Shown: piece after piece, positions 45,521 through 55,038 of the stretch
Numbering within the stretch: position 1 is the stretch's first letter
How the letters are laid out: each line of letters opens with the position of its first letter
NCBI GenBank assembly: GCA_965203345.1
Contig: CBDBCK010000028.1
Span: 1,302,001-1,366,000 of the forward strand
DNA: 64,000 nt
Origin: CBDBCK01 sp965203345
GTDB taxonomy: Bacteria; Chloroflexota; Dehalococcoidia; Lucifugimonadales; Lucifugimonadaceae
Direction of reading: 5' to 3'
Position numbers and translations under genes: made by a program
Notes under the pieces: model-generated
The model's database searches: none
The model's input: the letters and a program-made list of their open reading frames with translations, nothing else
What the model was told of the DNA's origin: nothing

Positions 45521-45979
45521 TTGGTAAAACAAATTATTCTACTGTCGACTTTCCCGCGAGTATCAAGACGTTTCCGGACGATCTCTGGCGCCTGCGTACA
45601 AGTGTCTGGCGAACAACCGTAACATTGACATAGAATAGACTGGATGATCGTGTTCTTTGAGGGTGATTAAGGCGACCTGGACAGATTTCCAAGTCTTTCT
45701 CACGCCAAGGTGGTCTTTATCAGTGAGCACCCCGAAACTCAGCCTGTTCTTTGATTATGTCAACGAGCATCTGGCGGGGCATTTTGTGCTCGTCAACAAC
45801 GCGGATATTTATTTTGATCTGGACATACAGGTCAATTGCGTTCGGGAAATCAAGCGCAAACGCCTGTGACACCTATCCGATATAATTCTGATGAGCAGAC
45901 TTGCGATAAATGGAGTATGCAGGTTGACGAGAGAAGCGGCTCTTGTGACAGTTATATTTCCCAGGCCCCGTTACTTAAG
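45521..45979 (+). pseudogene. Decayed partial copy of the preceding glycosyltransferase-like gene
   Basis: The DNA matches 44614-45090 closely: TTGGTAAAACAAATTATTCT, then TTTCCGGACGATCTC, GTTCTTTGAGGGTGATT, CTCAGCCTGTTCTTTGATTATG and TTATATTTCCCAGGCCCC. Several small deletions and stops (for example GACATAGAATAG and GGTGATTAA) break every frame. It ends at the SYIFQAPL codons, just before coxM. It covers only the 5' half. Confidence 0.85.
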
Positions 45980-46005
45980 CCTGTTATAGATTTGGAGTGT
46001 GCATT

Positions 46006-46872
46006 ATGATACCTGGCAAGTTTGAATATCGCCGTCCTTCCAGCGTTTCGGAAGCACTGTCAATTCTGGCGAACGAAGAAGACGCTAAAATCCTCGCTGG
46101 GGGACAAAGTCTTATCCCAATGATGAAGTTACGCTTTGCCGAACCTGCCGTTCTGGTAGATTTAGGCGGATTGGAGGAACTACAGGGCATAACAGAGGAT
46201 AATGGTACGCTGATCATCGGGGCTATGACTACCGAGAACGCTCTGATACAGTCCGAATTGCTGTCGCGGAAGTGTCCTCTGATTCAGGCGGCGGCACGCC
46301 AGATAGCCGACCCACAAGTGAGAAACCTTGGCACTGTTGGCGGTGATATCGCCCACGGTGATCCTGCAAACGATCACCCAGCCGTTATGATTGCCGCCGA
46401 TGCGGAATTCGTTATAACGGGAAAAAATGGAGACCGTACCGTAGCTGCCGAGAAGTTTTTTCACGGCACTTATTGGACGGAGTTGGGCGAGAATGAAATC
46501 CTGACGTCTATACGCGTGCCCGCTTTTAGTTCTACCAATGGTTTCGGCTACTCCAAACTTAAGCGTAAGACCGGCGACTACGCTACCGCCGGAGCTTCAG
46601 TAGTGGTGAAGATGGACGAGGGGGTATGCGTAAATGCTTCTATAGCACTCACCAACGTTGGACCAACCCCTATAAAAGCTGAAGGCGCCGAGCAAGTACT
46701 GCTGAATACGCACGCGGACGGTAATGTAGTGGAGGAGGCGGCATATAAAGCTATGGAAGTATCCGACCCTGCTGAAGATTTGCGGGGAACCATAGAGTAT
46801 AAACGCAACATGACGGGCGAAATGACTAGGCGAGCCGTCCGCGCTGCTGTAAGCACGGCAACTGGAGGATAA
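46006..46872 (+). CDS. coxM: CO dehydrogenase medium (FAD) subunit
   Basis: 288 residues, the flavoprotein subunit that takes electrons from the FeS subunit and passes them to the quinone side. FAD-binding motifs are ILAGGQSLIPMMK near residue 30 and LGTVGGDIAHGDPANDHPA near residue 100. The start is the ATG at 46006, behind GGAG; a GTG at 45997 in the same frame overlaps that site. It is the first gene of the cluster, one base before coxS. The order M-S-L is that of form I CO dehydrogenases. Confidence 0.92.
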   Translation: MIPGKFEYRRPSSVSEALSILANEEDAKILAGGQSLIPMMKLRFAEPAVLVDLGGLEELQGITEDNGTLIIGAMTTENALIQSELLSRKCPLIQAAARQIADPQVRNLGTVGGDIAHGDPANDHPAVMIAADAEFVITGKNGDRTVAAEKFFHGTYWTELGENEILTSIRVPAFSSTNGFGYSKLKRKTGDYATAGASVVVKMDEGVCVNASIALTNVGPTPIKAEGAEQVLLNTHADGNVVEEAAYKAMEVSDPAEDLRGTIEYKRNMTGEMTRRAVRAAVSTATGG

Positions 46873-46873
46873 A

Positions 46874-47362
46874 ATGGCGAAGCAACCTGTCTCCTTTACC
46901 ATAAACGGTGAACCCGTTGAGGTGCTAGTAGAACCGAGGGAGCTTCTAGTACACACCATCCGTGAACGGTTACGGTTTACCGGTACACATATAGGTTGCG
47001 AAACTACGCACTGTGGAGCCTGTACAGTCGACCTTAACGGTAGGTCGGTCAAATCCTGCACCGTGCTTACCGTGCAAGCCGGAGGTAGTGAAGTGACCAC
47101 TATTGAAGGGATAGCCAACGCCGACGGCACATTGCATGCCGTTCAGACCGCTTTTATAGAGGAACACGGATTACAATGCGGCTTCTGTACCCCCGGCATG
47201 ATAGTGCGTGCTTATCGCCTGCTGCAAGATTCTCCAAACCCTTCAGACGACGATATCCGCACCCAAATGGCAGGTAACCTATGTCGTTGTACCGGTTACC
47301 AAAACATAATCAAAGCGGTACGCTCAGCATCCGACAAACTGCAATCAACTCCAAAAGCTTAA
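46874..47362 (+). CDS. coxS: CO dehydrogenase small (2x[2Fe-2S]) subunit
   Basis: 162 residues. The plant-type [2Fe-2S] site is CETTHCGACTV plus a following Cys, and the second, helical cluster is CGFCTPGM and LCRCTGYQNI. It connects the molybdenum site of CoxL with FAD of CoxM. The ATG is behind GGAGGATAAA, which overlaps the coxM stop, so translation is coupled. Confidence 0.95.
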   Translation: MAKQPVSFTINGEPVEVLVEPRELLVHTIRERLRFTGTHIGCETTHCGACTVDLNGRSVKSCTVLTVQAGGSEVTTIEGIANADGTLHAVQTAFIEEHGLQCGFCTPGMIVRAYRLLQDSPNPSDDDIRTQMAGNLCRCTGYQNIIKAVRSASDKLQSTPKA

Positions 47363-47373
47363 GGAGAGAATTG

Positions 47374-49764
47374 ATGACAACGCAGCCTAAAGTAGATATC
47401 CAAGGCATCGGTGCGGCTCGTAAGCGCCGTGAAGATCCCCGCTTTATACAGGGTAGAGGCCGCTATGTAGACGATCTAGCGTTGCCTCGCATGCTTCACG
47501 CTGACATTGTGCGCAGTCCATACGCGCATGCCCTGATAAAGTCTATTAATAAAGATAAGGCGCTAGCGTTGCCAGGTGTACACGCCGTGCTTACTGCCGA
47601 CGACCTGAAACCGCTGAACCTGCACTGGATGCCGACTTTGGCAGGAGACAAGCAAGCGGTTTTGGCGGATGAGAAGGTGCACTTCCAATATCAAGAAGTA
47701 GCAGTAGTTATCGCTGATGATCGCTATATAGCAGCTGACGCCGTAGGCTTGGTAGAGGTAGAGTACGAGCCTCTGCCGGTGCTGACCGACCCTAAAAAAG
47801 CGATGGATGCTGATGCCCCCATACTGCGCGATGAAGTGCAGGATCAAGATAACGTCGGACAAGGTAAGCGCAACCATCCCAACCATATCTTCACTTGGGA
47901 GGCTGGCAACGCGGACGCCGTCGCCCGAGCCTTTACTAACGCTACGGTAACTGTCCAAGAGGAAATGCTGTACCCGCGCGTGCATCCCTGCCCATTAGAG
48001 ACATGCGGCTGTGTAGCGTCTTTTGACAAGGTTGAAGGCAAACTCACTGTCCACATAACATCGCAGGCGCCGCATGTAGTCAGAACGGTGGTATCTCTGC
48101 TGTCTGGTCTCCCGGAAAGCGACATACGGATAATTTCGCCTGATATCGGCGGCGGCTTTGGCAACAAGGTTGGCGTATATCCTGGCTATGTCGTGGCCAT
48201 AGTGGCGTCTATAGTTACCGGACGTCCCGTCAAATGGATTGAGAATCGCATTGAGAACATTTCCACCACAGCGTGGGCACGCGACTACCACATGAGGGGC
48301 GAGCTAGCCGCCGACGAGAACGGCAAGATACAAGGTATGCGGGTTAACGTCATCGCTGACCATGGAGCGTTCAACTCCCATGCTCAACCGACGAAATGGC
48401 CTGCTGGTCTATTCAGCATATGCACCAGCTCTTACGACATACCTTCCGCTTATGTCAAAGTGGACGGTGTATTCACCAACAAATCGCCGGGCGGCGTGGC
48501 TTACCGTTGCTCCTTTAGGGTAACTGAGGCTATATACATAATGGAACGGCTCATTGACTCTCTGGCGTATAAGCTGGGCATTGACAAGGCGGAAATTCGC
48601 CGTAGAAACTTTATACAGCCTGATATGTTCCCATACAAGACCGCGCTGGGTTGGGAGTTGGACAGTGGGAACTATCCGATGGCTCTAGAGAAAGTACTCA
48701 AAGCGGTAGGCTACGACAACCTGCTCAAGGAACAAACAACGAAGCGCGCTAAAAGGGAACTGATGGGCATCGGTATAGCGTCGTTTACAGAGATACTCGG
48801 AGCTGGTCCTACCCGCAATTGCGACATCCTGGGAGTCGGTATGTTTGACAGCGCCGAGATACGCGTTCACCCTACCGGAAGCGTTATCGCGCGCATGGGC
48901 ACTATTTCACAAGGACAAGGACACGCCACTACTTACGCTCAAATAATTGCCAGTGAGCTCGGTATTCCATCCGACAACGTGCAGATAGAGGAAGGAGACA
49001 CCGATACCGCTCCCTATGGTCTTGGGACGTATGGCTCACGATCTACACCGGTGGCGGGAGCAGCGACGGCTATGGCCGCACGTAAAATACGAGAGAAAGC
49101 GCGCCGCATAGCAGCTCATGCCCTTGAAGTTAGCGCCGACGACCTTGAATGGGATGAATATCGCTTCAAAGTTAAGGGGGTCCCCGGTCGAGAGAAGAGC
49201 ATGAAGGATATAGCCTGGCTTGCCTACAACGACCTTCCCGAAGGCGAAGAACCAGGGCTGGAAGCCGTTGAGTATTACGACCCGCCCAACTTCACATATC
49301 CGTTTGGTGTCTACTTATGCGTGGTTGACATAGATCGCTTTACCGGAGAAGTCAAGGTACGCCGTTTCTATGCACTGGATGACTGTGGCACTCGTATAAA
49401 CCCCATGATTATTGAGGGGCAGATACACGGCGGGCTCAATGAAGGTTTTGCGGTGGCTATGGGGCAGGAGATGCCTTACGATGAGGAAGGTAACCTGCTA
49501 GGTAATACTCTTATGGACTACTTTCTACCCACTTTTGTTGAGACCCCCTACTGGGAGACTGATTACACGGTTACACCGTCGCCACATCATCCAATAGGCG
49601 CAAAGGGAGTAGCAGAATCGGCACACGTCGGCAGTATACCCTGTTTTACCAGCGCAGTAGTGGATGCTTTCGCTCATCTAGGGGTTACACATATGGATAT
49701 GCCGCATACCGCATATCGAGTGTGGCAGGAGATACGCCGACACGGGCTAGACAAGCGCTCTTAG
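47374..49764 (+). CDS. coxL: Form I aerobic CO dehydrogenase large (Mo-Cu) subunit
   Basis: 796 residues. It oxidises CO to CO2 with water at a Mo-S-Cu centre. The start is the ATG at 47374 behind AAGGAGAG; the longer frame from 47281 lies within coxS. The active-site loop AYRCSFR is at residues 376-382 (nt 48499-48519), with the copper-ligating Cys at 379. This is the form I signature, as opposed to AYRGAGR of form II enzymes. Other blocks are IGAARKRREDPRFIQGRG, HPCPLETCG, SPDIGGGFGNK, SQGQGHATTYAQ and the catalytic-Glu region GAKGVAESAHVG. The length and order fit bona fide CODH. Confidence 0.95.
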   Translation: MTTQPKVDIQGIGAARKRREDPRFIQGRGRYVDDLALPRMLHADIVRSPYAHALIKSINKDKALALPGVHAVLTADDLKPLNLHWMPTLAGDKQAVLADEKVHFQYQEVAVVIADDRYIAADAVGLVEVEYEPLPVLTDPKKAMDADAPILRDEVQDQDNVGQGKRNHPNHIFTWEAGNADAVARAFTNATVTVQEEMLYPRVHPCPLETCGCVASFDKVEGKLTVHITSQAPHVVRTVVSLLSGLPESDIRIISPDIGGGFGNKVGVYPGYVVAIVASIVTGRPVKWIENRIENISTTAWARDYHMRGELAADENGKIQGMRVNVIADHGAFNSHAQPTKWPAGLFSICTSSYDIPSAYVKVDGVFTNKSPGGVAYRCSFRVTEAIYIMERLIDSLAYKLGIDKAEIRRRNFIQPDMFPYKTALGWELDSGNYPMALEKVLKAVGYDNLLKEQTTKRAKRELMGIGIASFTEILGAGPTRNCDILGVGMFDSAEIRVHPTGSVIARMGTISQGQGHATTYAQIIASELGIPSDNVQIEEGDTDTAPYGLGTYGSRSTPVAGAATAMAARKIREKARRIAAHALEVSADDLEWDEYRFKVKGVPGREKSMKDIAWLAYNDLPEGEEPGLEAVEYYDPPNFTYPFGVYLCVVDIDRFTGEVKVRRFYALDDCGTRINPMIIEGQIHGGLNEGFAVAMGQEMPYDEEGNLLGNTLMDYFLPTFVETPYWETDYTVTPSPHHPIGAKGVAESAHVGSIPCFTSAVVDAFAHLGVTHMDMPHTAYRVWQEIRRHGLDKRS

Positions 49765-49808
49765 TGCAACCCTGCCCCCATTATTAATACACACCCGCGT
49801 AACGTTTA

Positions 49809-51000
49809 GGAAGGAGAACATACTATAAAGGTAGAAATTTCAAAATCGTTTGACATTGACGCTGCTCCAGAAATAGGCTGGCAGGTGTTACAAGACGTAA
49901 ACGCCGTCGCCGGTTGCATGCCTGGTGCAATAATCACCGAACAGATAAGCGACGTTGAATACAAAGGAGAGATACACGTAAGGCTAGGGCCAGCAGCGTT
50001 GAAGTTCAATGGTACCGTTGAGGTTACCTCAAAAAACGCTACAGAGCGAGCCATAAGCCTTGTTGGAAAAGGCAAAGATACCAAAGGCGCATCATCGGGA
50101 CAAATGGAGCTCAGTGCCCAGATAATCGGTAGCGACGACGGTAAATCTTTCAAGCTGGAGGGGTCATCAACCATTACAGTTATCGGGACGGCCGCGAGCT
50201 TCGGAGGGCGCCTTATGCAACAGGTGGGTAACCAAGTTTTGAACGAGTTCGGTAAATCTTTTGAGGCAAAGATAATCGCACTCGCGACAACCGGTGAGAC
50301 AACCGATACGAACGCCACCGAGTCAAGCCCACCCACAGGTATGGACGGAGTTGGATTTGGAATGAAAGTCTTGGTCGGCTATATTAAAAGCCTTGTTAAA
50401 AAAGGAGAACATACTATGAAGGTAGAAATTTCAAAATCGTTTGACATTGACGCTGCTCCAGAAATAGGCTGGCAGGTGTTACAAGACGTAAACACCGTCG
50501 CCGGTTGCATGCCTGGTGCAATAATCACCGAACAGATAAGCGACGTTGAATACAAAGGAGAGATACACGTAAGGCTAGGGCCAGCAGCGTTGAAGTTCAA
50601 TGGTACCGTTGAGGTTACCTCAAAAAACGCTACAGAGCGAGCCATAAGCCTCGTTGGAAAAGGCAAAGATGTCAAAGGCTTATCATCGGGACAAATGGAG
50701 CTCAGTGCCCAGATAATCGGTAGCGACGACGGTAAATCTTTCAAGCTGGAGGGTTCATCAACCATTACAATTATCGGGACGGCCGCGAGCTTCGGAGGGC
50801 GCCTTATGCAACAGGTGGGTAACCAAGTGTTGAACGAGTTCGGTAAATCTTTTGAGGCAAAGATAATCGCACTCGCGACAACCGGTGAGACAACCGATAC
50901 GAACGCCACCGAGTCAAGCTCACCCACAGGTATGGACGGAGTTGGATTTGGAATGAAAGTCTTGGCCGGCTATATTAAAAGCCTTGTTAAAAAACGGTAG
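49809..51000 (+). repeat. 591-bp tandem duplication covering coxG
   Basis: The block AGGAAGGAGAACATACTAT...AAAAGCCTTGTTAAAAA repeats with a 591-base period and only a handful of differences: ATA/ATG, AACGCC/AACACC, GATACC/GATGTC and GCATCA/TTATCA. A recent event. Confidence 0.93.
49825..51000 (+). CDS. coxG: CoxG-like SRPBCC protein, fused tandem duplicate
   Basis: Two nearly identical CoxG domains (~197 residues each) in one open frame. CoxG proteins have an SRPBCC/START fold (FDIDAAPEIGWQVLQDV, CMPGA, YKGEIHVRLGPA) and a C-terminal hydrophobic segment (GMKVLVGYIKSLVKK) used to anchor CODH at the membrane. The first unit has its ribosome site AAGGAGAACATACT but an ATA where the second unit has ATG (50416). 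The first unit has also lost its stop and reads on as KKGEHTMKVEIS. So either ATA (49825) or GTG (49885) starts a double protein, or only the second unit (50416-51000) is made. Confidence 0.8.
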   Translation: MKVEISKSFDIDAAPEIGWQVLQDVNAVAGCMPGAIITEQISDVEYKGEIHVRLGPAALKFNGTVEVTSKNATERAISLVGKGKDTKGASSGQMELSAQIIGSDDGKSFKLEGSSTITVIGTAASFGGRLMQQVGNQVLNEFGKSFEAKIIALATTGETTDTNATESSPPTGMDGVGFGMKVLVGYIKSLVKKGEHTMKVEISKSFDIDAAPEIGWQVLQDVNTVAGCMPGAIITEQISDVEYKGEIHVRLGPAALKFNGTVEVTSKNATERAISLVGKGKDVKGLSSGQMELSAQIIGSDDGKSFKLEGSSTITIIGTAASFGGRLMQQVGNQVLNEFGKSFEAKIIALATTGETTDTNATESSSPTGMDGVGFGMKVLAGYIKSLVKKR

Positions 51001-51078
51001 TAACATAAGACCGATATGGGCTATATTAATGCTATGAAAAGGTGGATATCAATTCAGCTGAGCAAGGGTTAGTTGAAT

Positions 51079-51957
51079 ATGCTTAAAACAGCCTATGGCA
51101 CTTGTTCTAGGTGCGGGATGCGTACCTACTGGTAGCAAATCTGATAATAGTGTCTCTCCCATAGTCTAGAACGCAAATCCGACAGGAATTCCTTACGTAC
51201 AGAATTCCACACTATAAAACCTACATCCACTCCAGAACCTATGTAGACGACTCTAGAGCCTTTTGGACATAACAGATTTCAACAACTATCCGATAGGCGA
51301 GGTTTTGTGTGTTAGGTAGCGAGAACAATGTTGGCAAAATATTGACACCATATGCATCTTCTATAAGTGATTATGATAGTCTAGGGAGACTTTCATATCA
51401 ATACTTTCTGAAAACGAACAGCAAATCCATATCTAATTATCTTATAATTCTATTATAGTAGGGTTGAAAAGAAACAAAAATGATTCACCAAATTTCTAAT
51501 ATCTAATGCCTTATTTATCTATGGTTTTGAGTCTAATTTAGTCTTGACAACAGACTTACTACACGTATTCGTTTCTTGGGCAAAGTAATATATACTGGAA
51601 TGCTCTTATAGGAAAAGAGTCTTCAGTTATTCATGACATAGAAGGTCATCGAGATAGTTTCCAAATTTTTGGATTTTGTGTAGATCTTAACCCTATAACA
51701 AACCACGCATGTATCTTATAGATGTAGAAGAAAACGTGGTGCAACATAACTATTTTCAATACCTGTCACAGATGAAAGAAGAGAAATTCTAAATAGCGTT
51801 TCAGATGAAGTATTTGTCAATGAGAATAATCCTATTTTTTAAAGAAATATATAGGTTAGATGGAAATCTTAATAAGAGACTAGGATATCATGTAATGGAG
51901 TTCAGTAAGAGATGAAATACACAAATATATAGAAAGCTTGATACAGACGTCTTATAA
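51079..51957 (+). pseudogene. Decayed third copy of the AT-rich lipoprotein family, inside the cox cluster
   Basis: The DNA matches the lipoprotein gene at 28609-30465 at both ends. The start ATGCTTAAAACAGCCTATGG matches ATGCTCAAAATGGCTTATGC. The block ATAACAGATTTCAACAA then TATCC, GGCGAGGTTTTG matches 28830-28866. The end AGTAAGAGATGAAATACACA plus ATATATAGAAAG matches 30409-30443. It is about half the length, with internal deletions and stops in all frames. It separates coxG from coxD. Confidence 0.85.
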
Positions 51958-52854
51958 ATGAATAAGGAACGTACCCCCAACATAGCCACCGAATTCACAG
52001 AGATGCTTGCTACTTCAGGTTATATTGCCGATAACAGTATGGCGACTACATTGGCTCTGGCGAGACGTCTGCGTCGCCCGATACTGCTTGAAGGGAAAAC
52101 TGGTGTAGGTAAAACGGAGGTGGCGATCGCTCTTGCCTCGGCGTTGGAGTGCAAACTTATACGCTTGCAATGCTATGAAGGGCTGGACATCAACTCAGCG
52201 GCTTATGAGTGGAACTATCACAAACAGTTACTCGCTCTCAGTATAAGGAAAGGCACTGACGTAAGCCACGAAGAGTTGGAACGCGACGTATTTGGGCGAC
52301 CGTACCTCATGGAAAGGCCTCTGCTGCGCTCTATTGTTGGTAAAGATCCGTCTGTGTTGCTGATAGACGAAATAGATCGTGCTGACGAAGAATTTGAAGC
52401 TTACCTACTTGAACTACTCGCAGATTTCCAGATAACCATCCCTGAGTTAGGCACCATCAAAGCTGATAGCATACCTTCAGTGGTTATCACATCCAATGAT
52501 ACTCGTGATCTGAGCGACGCTCTGCGCCGCCGCTGCCTTTATCACTACGTAGATTATCCATCGTTTGAGAAGGAAATGCGCATATTGCGCTCACGCATCC
52601 CGGAACTGGACGACAAGCTGGCAACACAAGTAGTCTCGTTTGTTAGAAAACTACGCTCCATGGAATTGAAACGACACCCCGGGGTTGCTGAAACCCTGGA
52701 CTGGGCTGCGGCTCTTATGGCACTGAATATAACGTCACTGGAGCGTGAAGCTGACACTTTGCTTGAATCGCTCTCGTGTCTGCTCAAGACCAGGGAAGAC
52801 CGCGAGTTTATGACCCTGTCTGAGGTGGAGTCTATGGTGGGAGCAGGAGAGTAA
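51958..52854 (+). CDS. coxD: CoxD-type MoxR AAA+ ATPase
   Basis: 298 residues, MoxR branch of AAA+. Walker A is LLEGKTGVGKTEVA (~residue 40), then RLQCYEGLDINSAAYEWNY, Walker B VLLIDEIDRADEEFEAYLLE, ITSNDTRDLSDALRRRC (sensor and arginine region). CoxD is needed for assembly of the sulfur-copper part of the CODH active site. It works with CoxE, encoded immediately downstream. The ATG has no clear ribosome site because the upstream sequence is the decayed lipoprotein gene. Confidence 0.92.
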   Translation: MNKERTPNIATEFTEMLATSGYIADNSMATTLALARRLRRPILLEGKTGVGKTEVAIALASALECKLIRLQCYEGLDINSAAYEWNYHKQLLALSIRKGTDVSHEELERDVFGRPYLMERPLLRSIVGKDPSVLLIDEIDRADEEFEAYLLELLADFQITIPELGTIKADSIPSVVITSNDTRDLSDALRRRCLYHYVDYPSFEKEMRILRSRIPELDDKLATQVVSFVRKLRSMELKRHPGVAETLDWAAALMALNITSLEREADTLLESLSCLLKTREDREFMTLSEVESMVGAGE

Positions 52855-52855
52855 T

Positions 52856-54007
52856 ATGACGACAACTTCTGCAGGTGACGCCGATTTGCAGTCTACACCA
52901 CCGCCTTTGAGCGAAAGGCTGGCGGGCTTTGTGCACGTCCTGCGCGCCAATGGATTCAAAGTGGGAGTAGCAGAACAGATGGACACCTGGAGAACAGTAA
53001 CAGTAATGGGCATTGATTCTGCTTCAAGTCTTAAGGACAGCTTGAAAGGTCTGTTATGCTCCAACTATCGTGAATGGGAGATGTTCAACGACCTGTTTGA
53101 AGCTTATTGGCGGTCTCCGAGCTTGCGCCATTATGCCACACGGTATTCGGGTGCTCTGGGCGAAATAGCGCCGACCCCCAAAAGGGCTGATGACTATACC
53201 GCCATCAATTTGCAAGCAGAGGGCTACGACCTCGGTTCGGACGGCGCATCGTCTGCTGAAACGTTGCTCCAACGCGATTTTGAGTTCATTGAACACCAAT
53301 CTGAAATGGAAAAACTGGAGGAACTGGCAGAAGATTTAGCACGCAAGATAGGGCATCGGATCTCCCACCGTCAAAAGCGCGTGCCTAACGGACGCTTCGT
53401 GAATATGCGCCGTACGATACGCACAAACTTTTCCTACGGAGGCCTTCCTATAAAGCCAGAATTTACTGCACACAACCTGCGTCAACCTCACCTGTTAGTG
53501 GCCACCGACGTGAGCCGATCTATGTCCGTTTACGGTTACATATTTCTACGCTTCATGCGGGGCTTGCTTGGCGCTTTTACCCGCGCCGACGCGTTCGCCT
53601 GCCATACACGTTTGGTCAATCTCACCGATGCTCTGCACAAGCGCGATCTCACAACTGTGCGACGCTCTCTAAACCTCGTCTCGGCCGGATGGTCCAGCGG
53701 TACTAGGTTGGGCGAATGCTTAGCTGAACTCAATCGCAGTTACTCCTCGTTGATGTCTCATCGTACCATTATGTTGGTAATCAGCGACGGATTAGATACG
53801 TGCCCACCTCAACTGGTAGCTGAACAGACCAGACTCCTGCGATCCCGCAACCGCAAGCTGGTATGGCTCAACCCGTTGCTAGGACGGACTGGCTATGAAC
53901 CACGCACCGCCGCAATGCAAGCTGCCCTACCGAACGTTGACCTATTTGCACCCGCCCACAATCTACAAAGCCTCATCGATATAGCGCCTATGCTGGCGCG
54001 TTTATGA
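52856..54007 (+). CDS. coxE: CoxE-type von Willebrand factor A protein
   Basis: 383 residues. The N-terminal part (GFVHVLRANGFKVGVAEQMD) and the C-terminal VWA-type domain with the metal-ion site TDVSRSMSVYG and later VISDGLDT are typical of CoxE. The MIDAS pattern DxSxS is intact. It acts with the CoxD ATPase in maturation of CoxL. It starts one base after coxD, and its stop overlaps the coxF start (ATGA). Confidence 0.92.
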   Translation: MTTTSAGDADLQSTPPPLSERLAGFVHVLRANGFKVGVAEQMDTWRTVTVMGIDSASSLKDSLKGLLCSNYREWEMFNDLFEAYWRSPSLRHYATRYSGALGEIAPTPKRADDYTAINLQAEGYDLGSDGASSAETLLQRDFEFIEHQSEMEKLEELAEDLARKIGHRISHRQKRVPNGRFVNMRRTIRTNFSYGGLPIKPEFTAHNLRQPHLLVATDVSRSMSVYGYIFLRFMRGLLGAFTRADAFACHTRLVNLTDALHKRDLTTVRRSLNLVSAGWSSGTRLGECLAELNRSYSSLMSHRTIMLVISDGLDTCPPQLVAEQTRLLRSRNRKLVWLNPLLGRTGYEPRTAAMQAALPNVDLFAPAHNLQSLIDIAPMLARL

Positions 54008-55038
54008 CTCAACGCACTGATATGTTAACTCCCCACTCCCGCGATCCACTGCTGGAACAAGCCCACGAGATGGAGAAGCGACGTCAGCCGTTTGTACTCG
54101 CTACTGTCGTGCGTTGCGAGTCGCCGGCTTCAGCGAAACCGGGAGCAAAGGCTTTGGTTACCGAGCGCGGAATTGAGGCAGGTTGGATAGGCGGTGGATG
54201 TACACAGCCGATAGTAGCAAAGGTAGCTAAGGAGTCTCTAATCTCAAGGAAACCCGCGCTTATACGCATCACTCCCAATGCCAACGAACTCGCAGAAGAA
54301 GGCGTTACACAATATAAAATGTCATGCCACAGTGGCGGTACACTGGATATATTTATTGATCCATTTGTGCCTGCGGCAAGCGTATTAGTTATTGGCATCT
54401 CCCACACAGCCGTTAAGTTCGCCGAGCTGGCCTCTGCTCTGAATTTCTCGGTAACTATCGCTTTTCCGGATGTTGATCGTAAGCACTTCCCTACTGCTGA
54501 CGCAGTTTTGAACTCTCTTGAGTCTGATCATCTGAAAGCAACAAGGCGGCACGCAATAGCAGTGGTAGCCACACAAGGTAACCGCGACGAGGCAGGACTA
54601 GAGGCTGCTCTGGCATCTGGAGCTCCATATATAGCCTTAGTCGCAAGTGAGCGCAAGGCACAAAAATTGCGCTCACATCTACTAGAAAAAGGACATGCCC
54701 GAGAGCAGGTAGAGGCAATCAAGGCACCAGCCGGAGTAGAAATAGGCGCTACAACGCCGGAAGAAATAGCTTTGTCAATATTAGCTGGGTTAGTAAAAGC
54801 ATGTAACGACGGCACTCTGTCTACTGAATCTACCACACACGCCGAAAGCGCCTCGCTGGCGGCGTCTGAAGAAGCCGTAGACCTGGTATGCGCAATGATC
54901 GTAAACCGAGCTACCGCGGAACATACCAGCAAACATAACGGTCACCTATACTACTTCTGCAATTTCCACTGTAAACAGCAATTTGACGCTGACCCTCATT
55001 CCTACATAAAGAAGACGGAACAGGCGGGCACAGAGTGA
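54004..55038 (+). CDS. coxF: CoxF/XdhC-family maturation protein with C-terminal YHS-type domain
   Basis: 344 residues. The XdhC part has VLATVVRCESPASAKPGAKAL, GWIGGGCTQPIV, a Rossmann domain (VLVIGISHTAVKFAELA), YIALVASERKAQKL and APAGVEIGATTPEEIALSI. After residue ~295 comes a ~48-residue domain, VDLVCAMIV then YYFCNFHCKQQFDADPHSY, a YHS/TRASH-type metal-binding motif with three Cys and one or two His. XdhC proteins bind molybdenum cofactor and help sulfuration. The extra domain could bind copper for the Mo-S-Cu site, which is inference. Confidence 0.85.
   Translation: MTQRTDMLTPHSRDPLLEQAHEMEKRRQPFVLATVVRCESPASAKPGAKALVTERGIEAGWIGGGCTQPIVAKVAKESLISRKPALIRITPNANELAEEGVTQYKMSCHSGGTLDIFIDPFVPAASVLVIGISHTAVKFAELASALNFSVTIAFPDVDRKHFPTADAVLNSLESDHLKATRRHAIAVVATQGNRDEAGLEAALASGAPYIALVASERKAQKLRSHLLEKGHAREQVEAIKAPAGVEIGATTPEEIALSILAGLVKACNDGTLSTESTTHAESASLAASEEAVDLVCAMIVNRATAEHTSKHNGHLYYFCNFHCKQQFDADPHSYIKKTEQAGTE

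Noticed and set aside
47281..47373. Extended coxL N-terminus from 47281
   Set aside because: These codons overlap the end of coxS; the ATG at 47374 has its own AAGGAGAG site and matches the family start.
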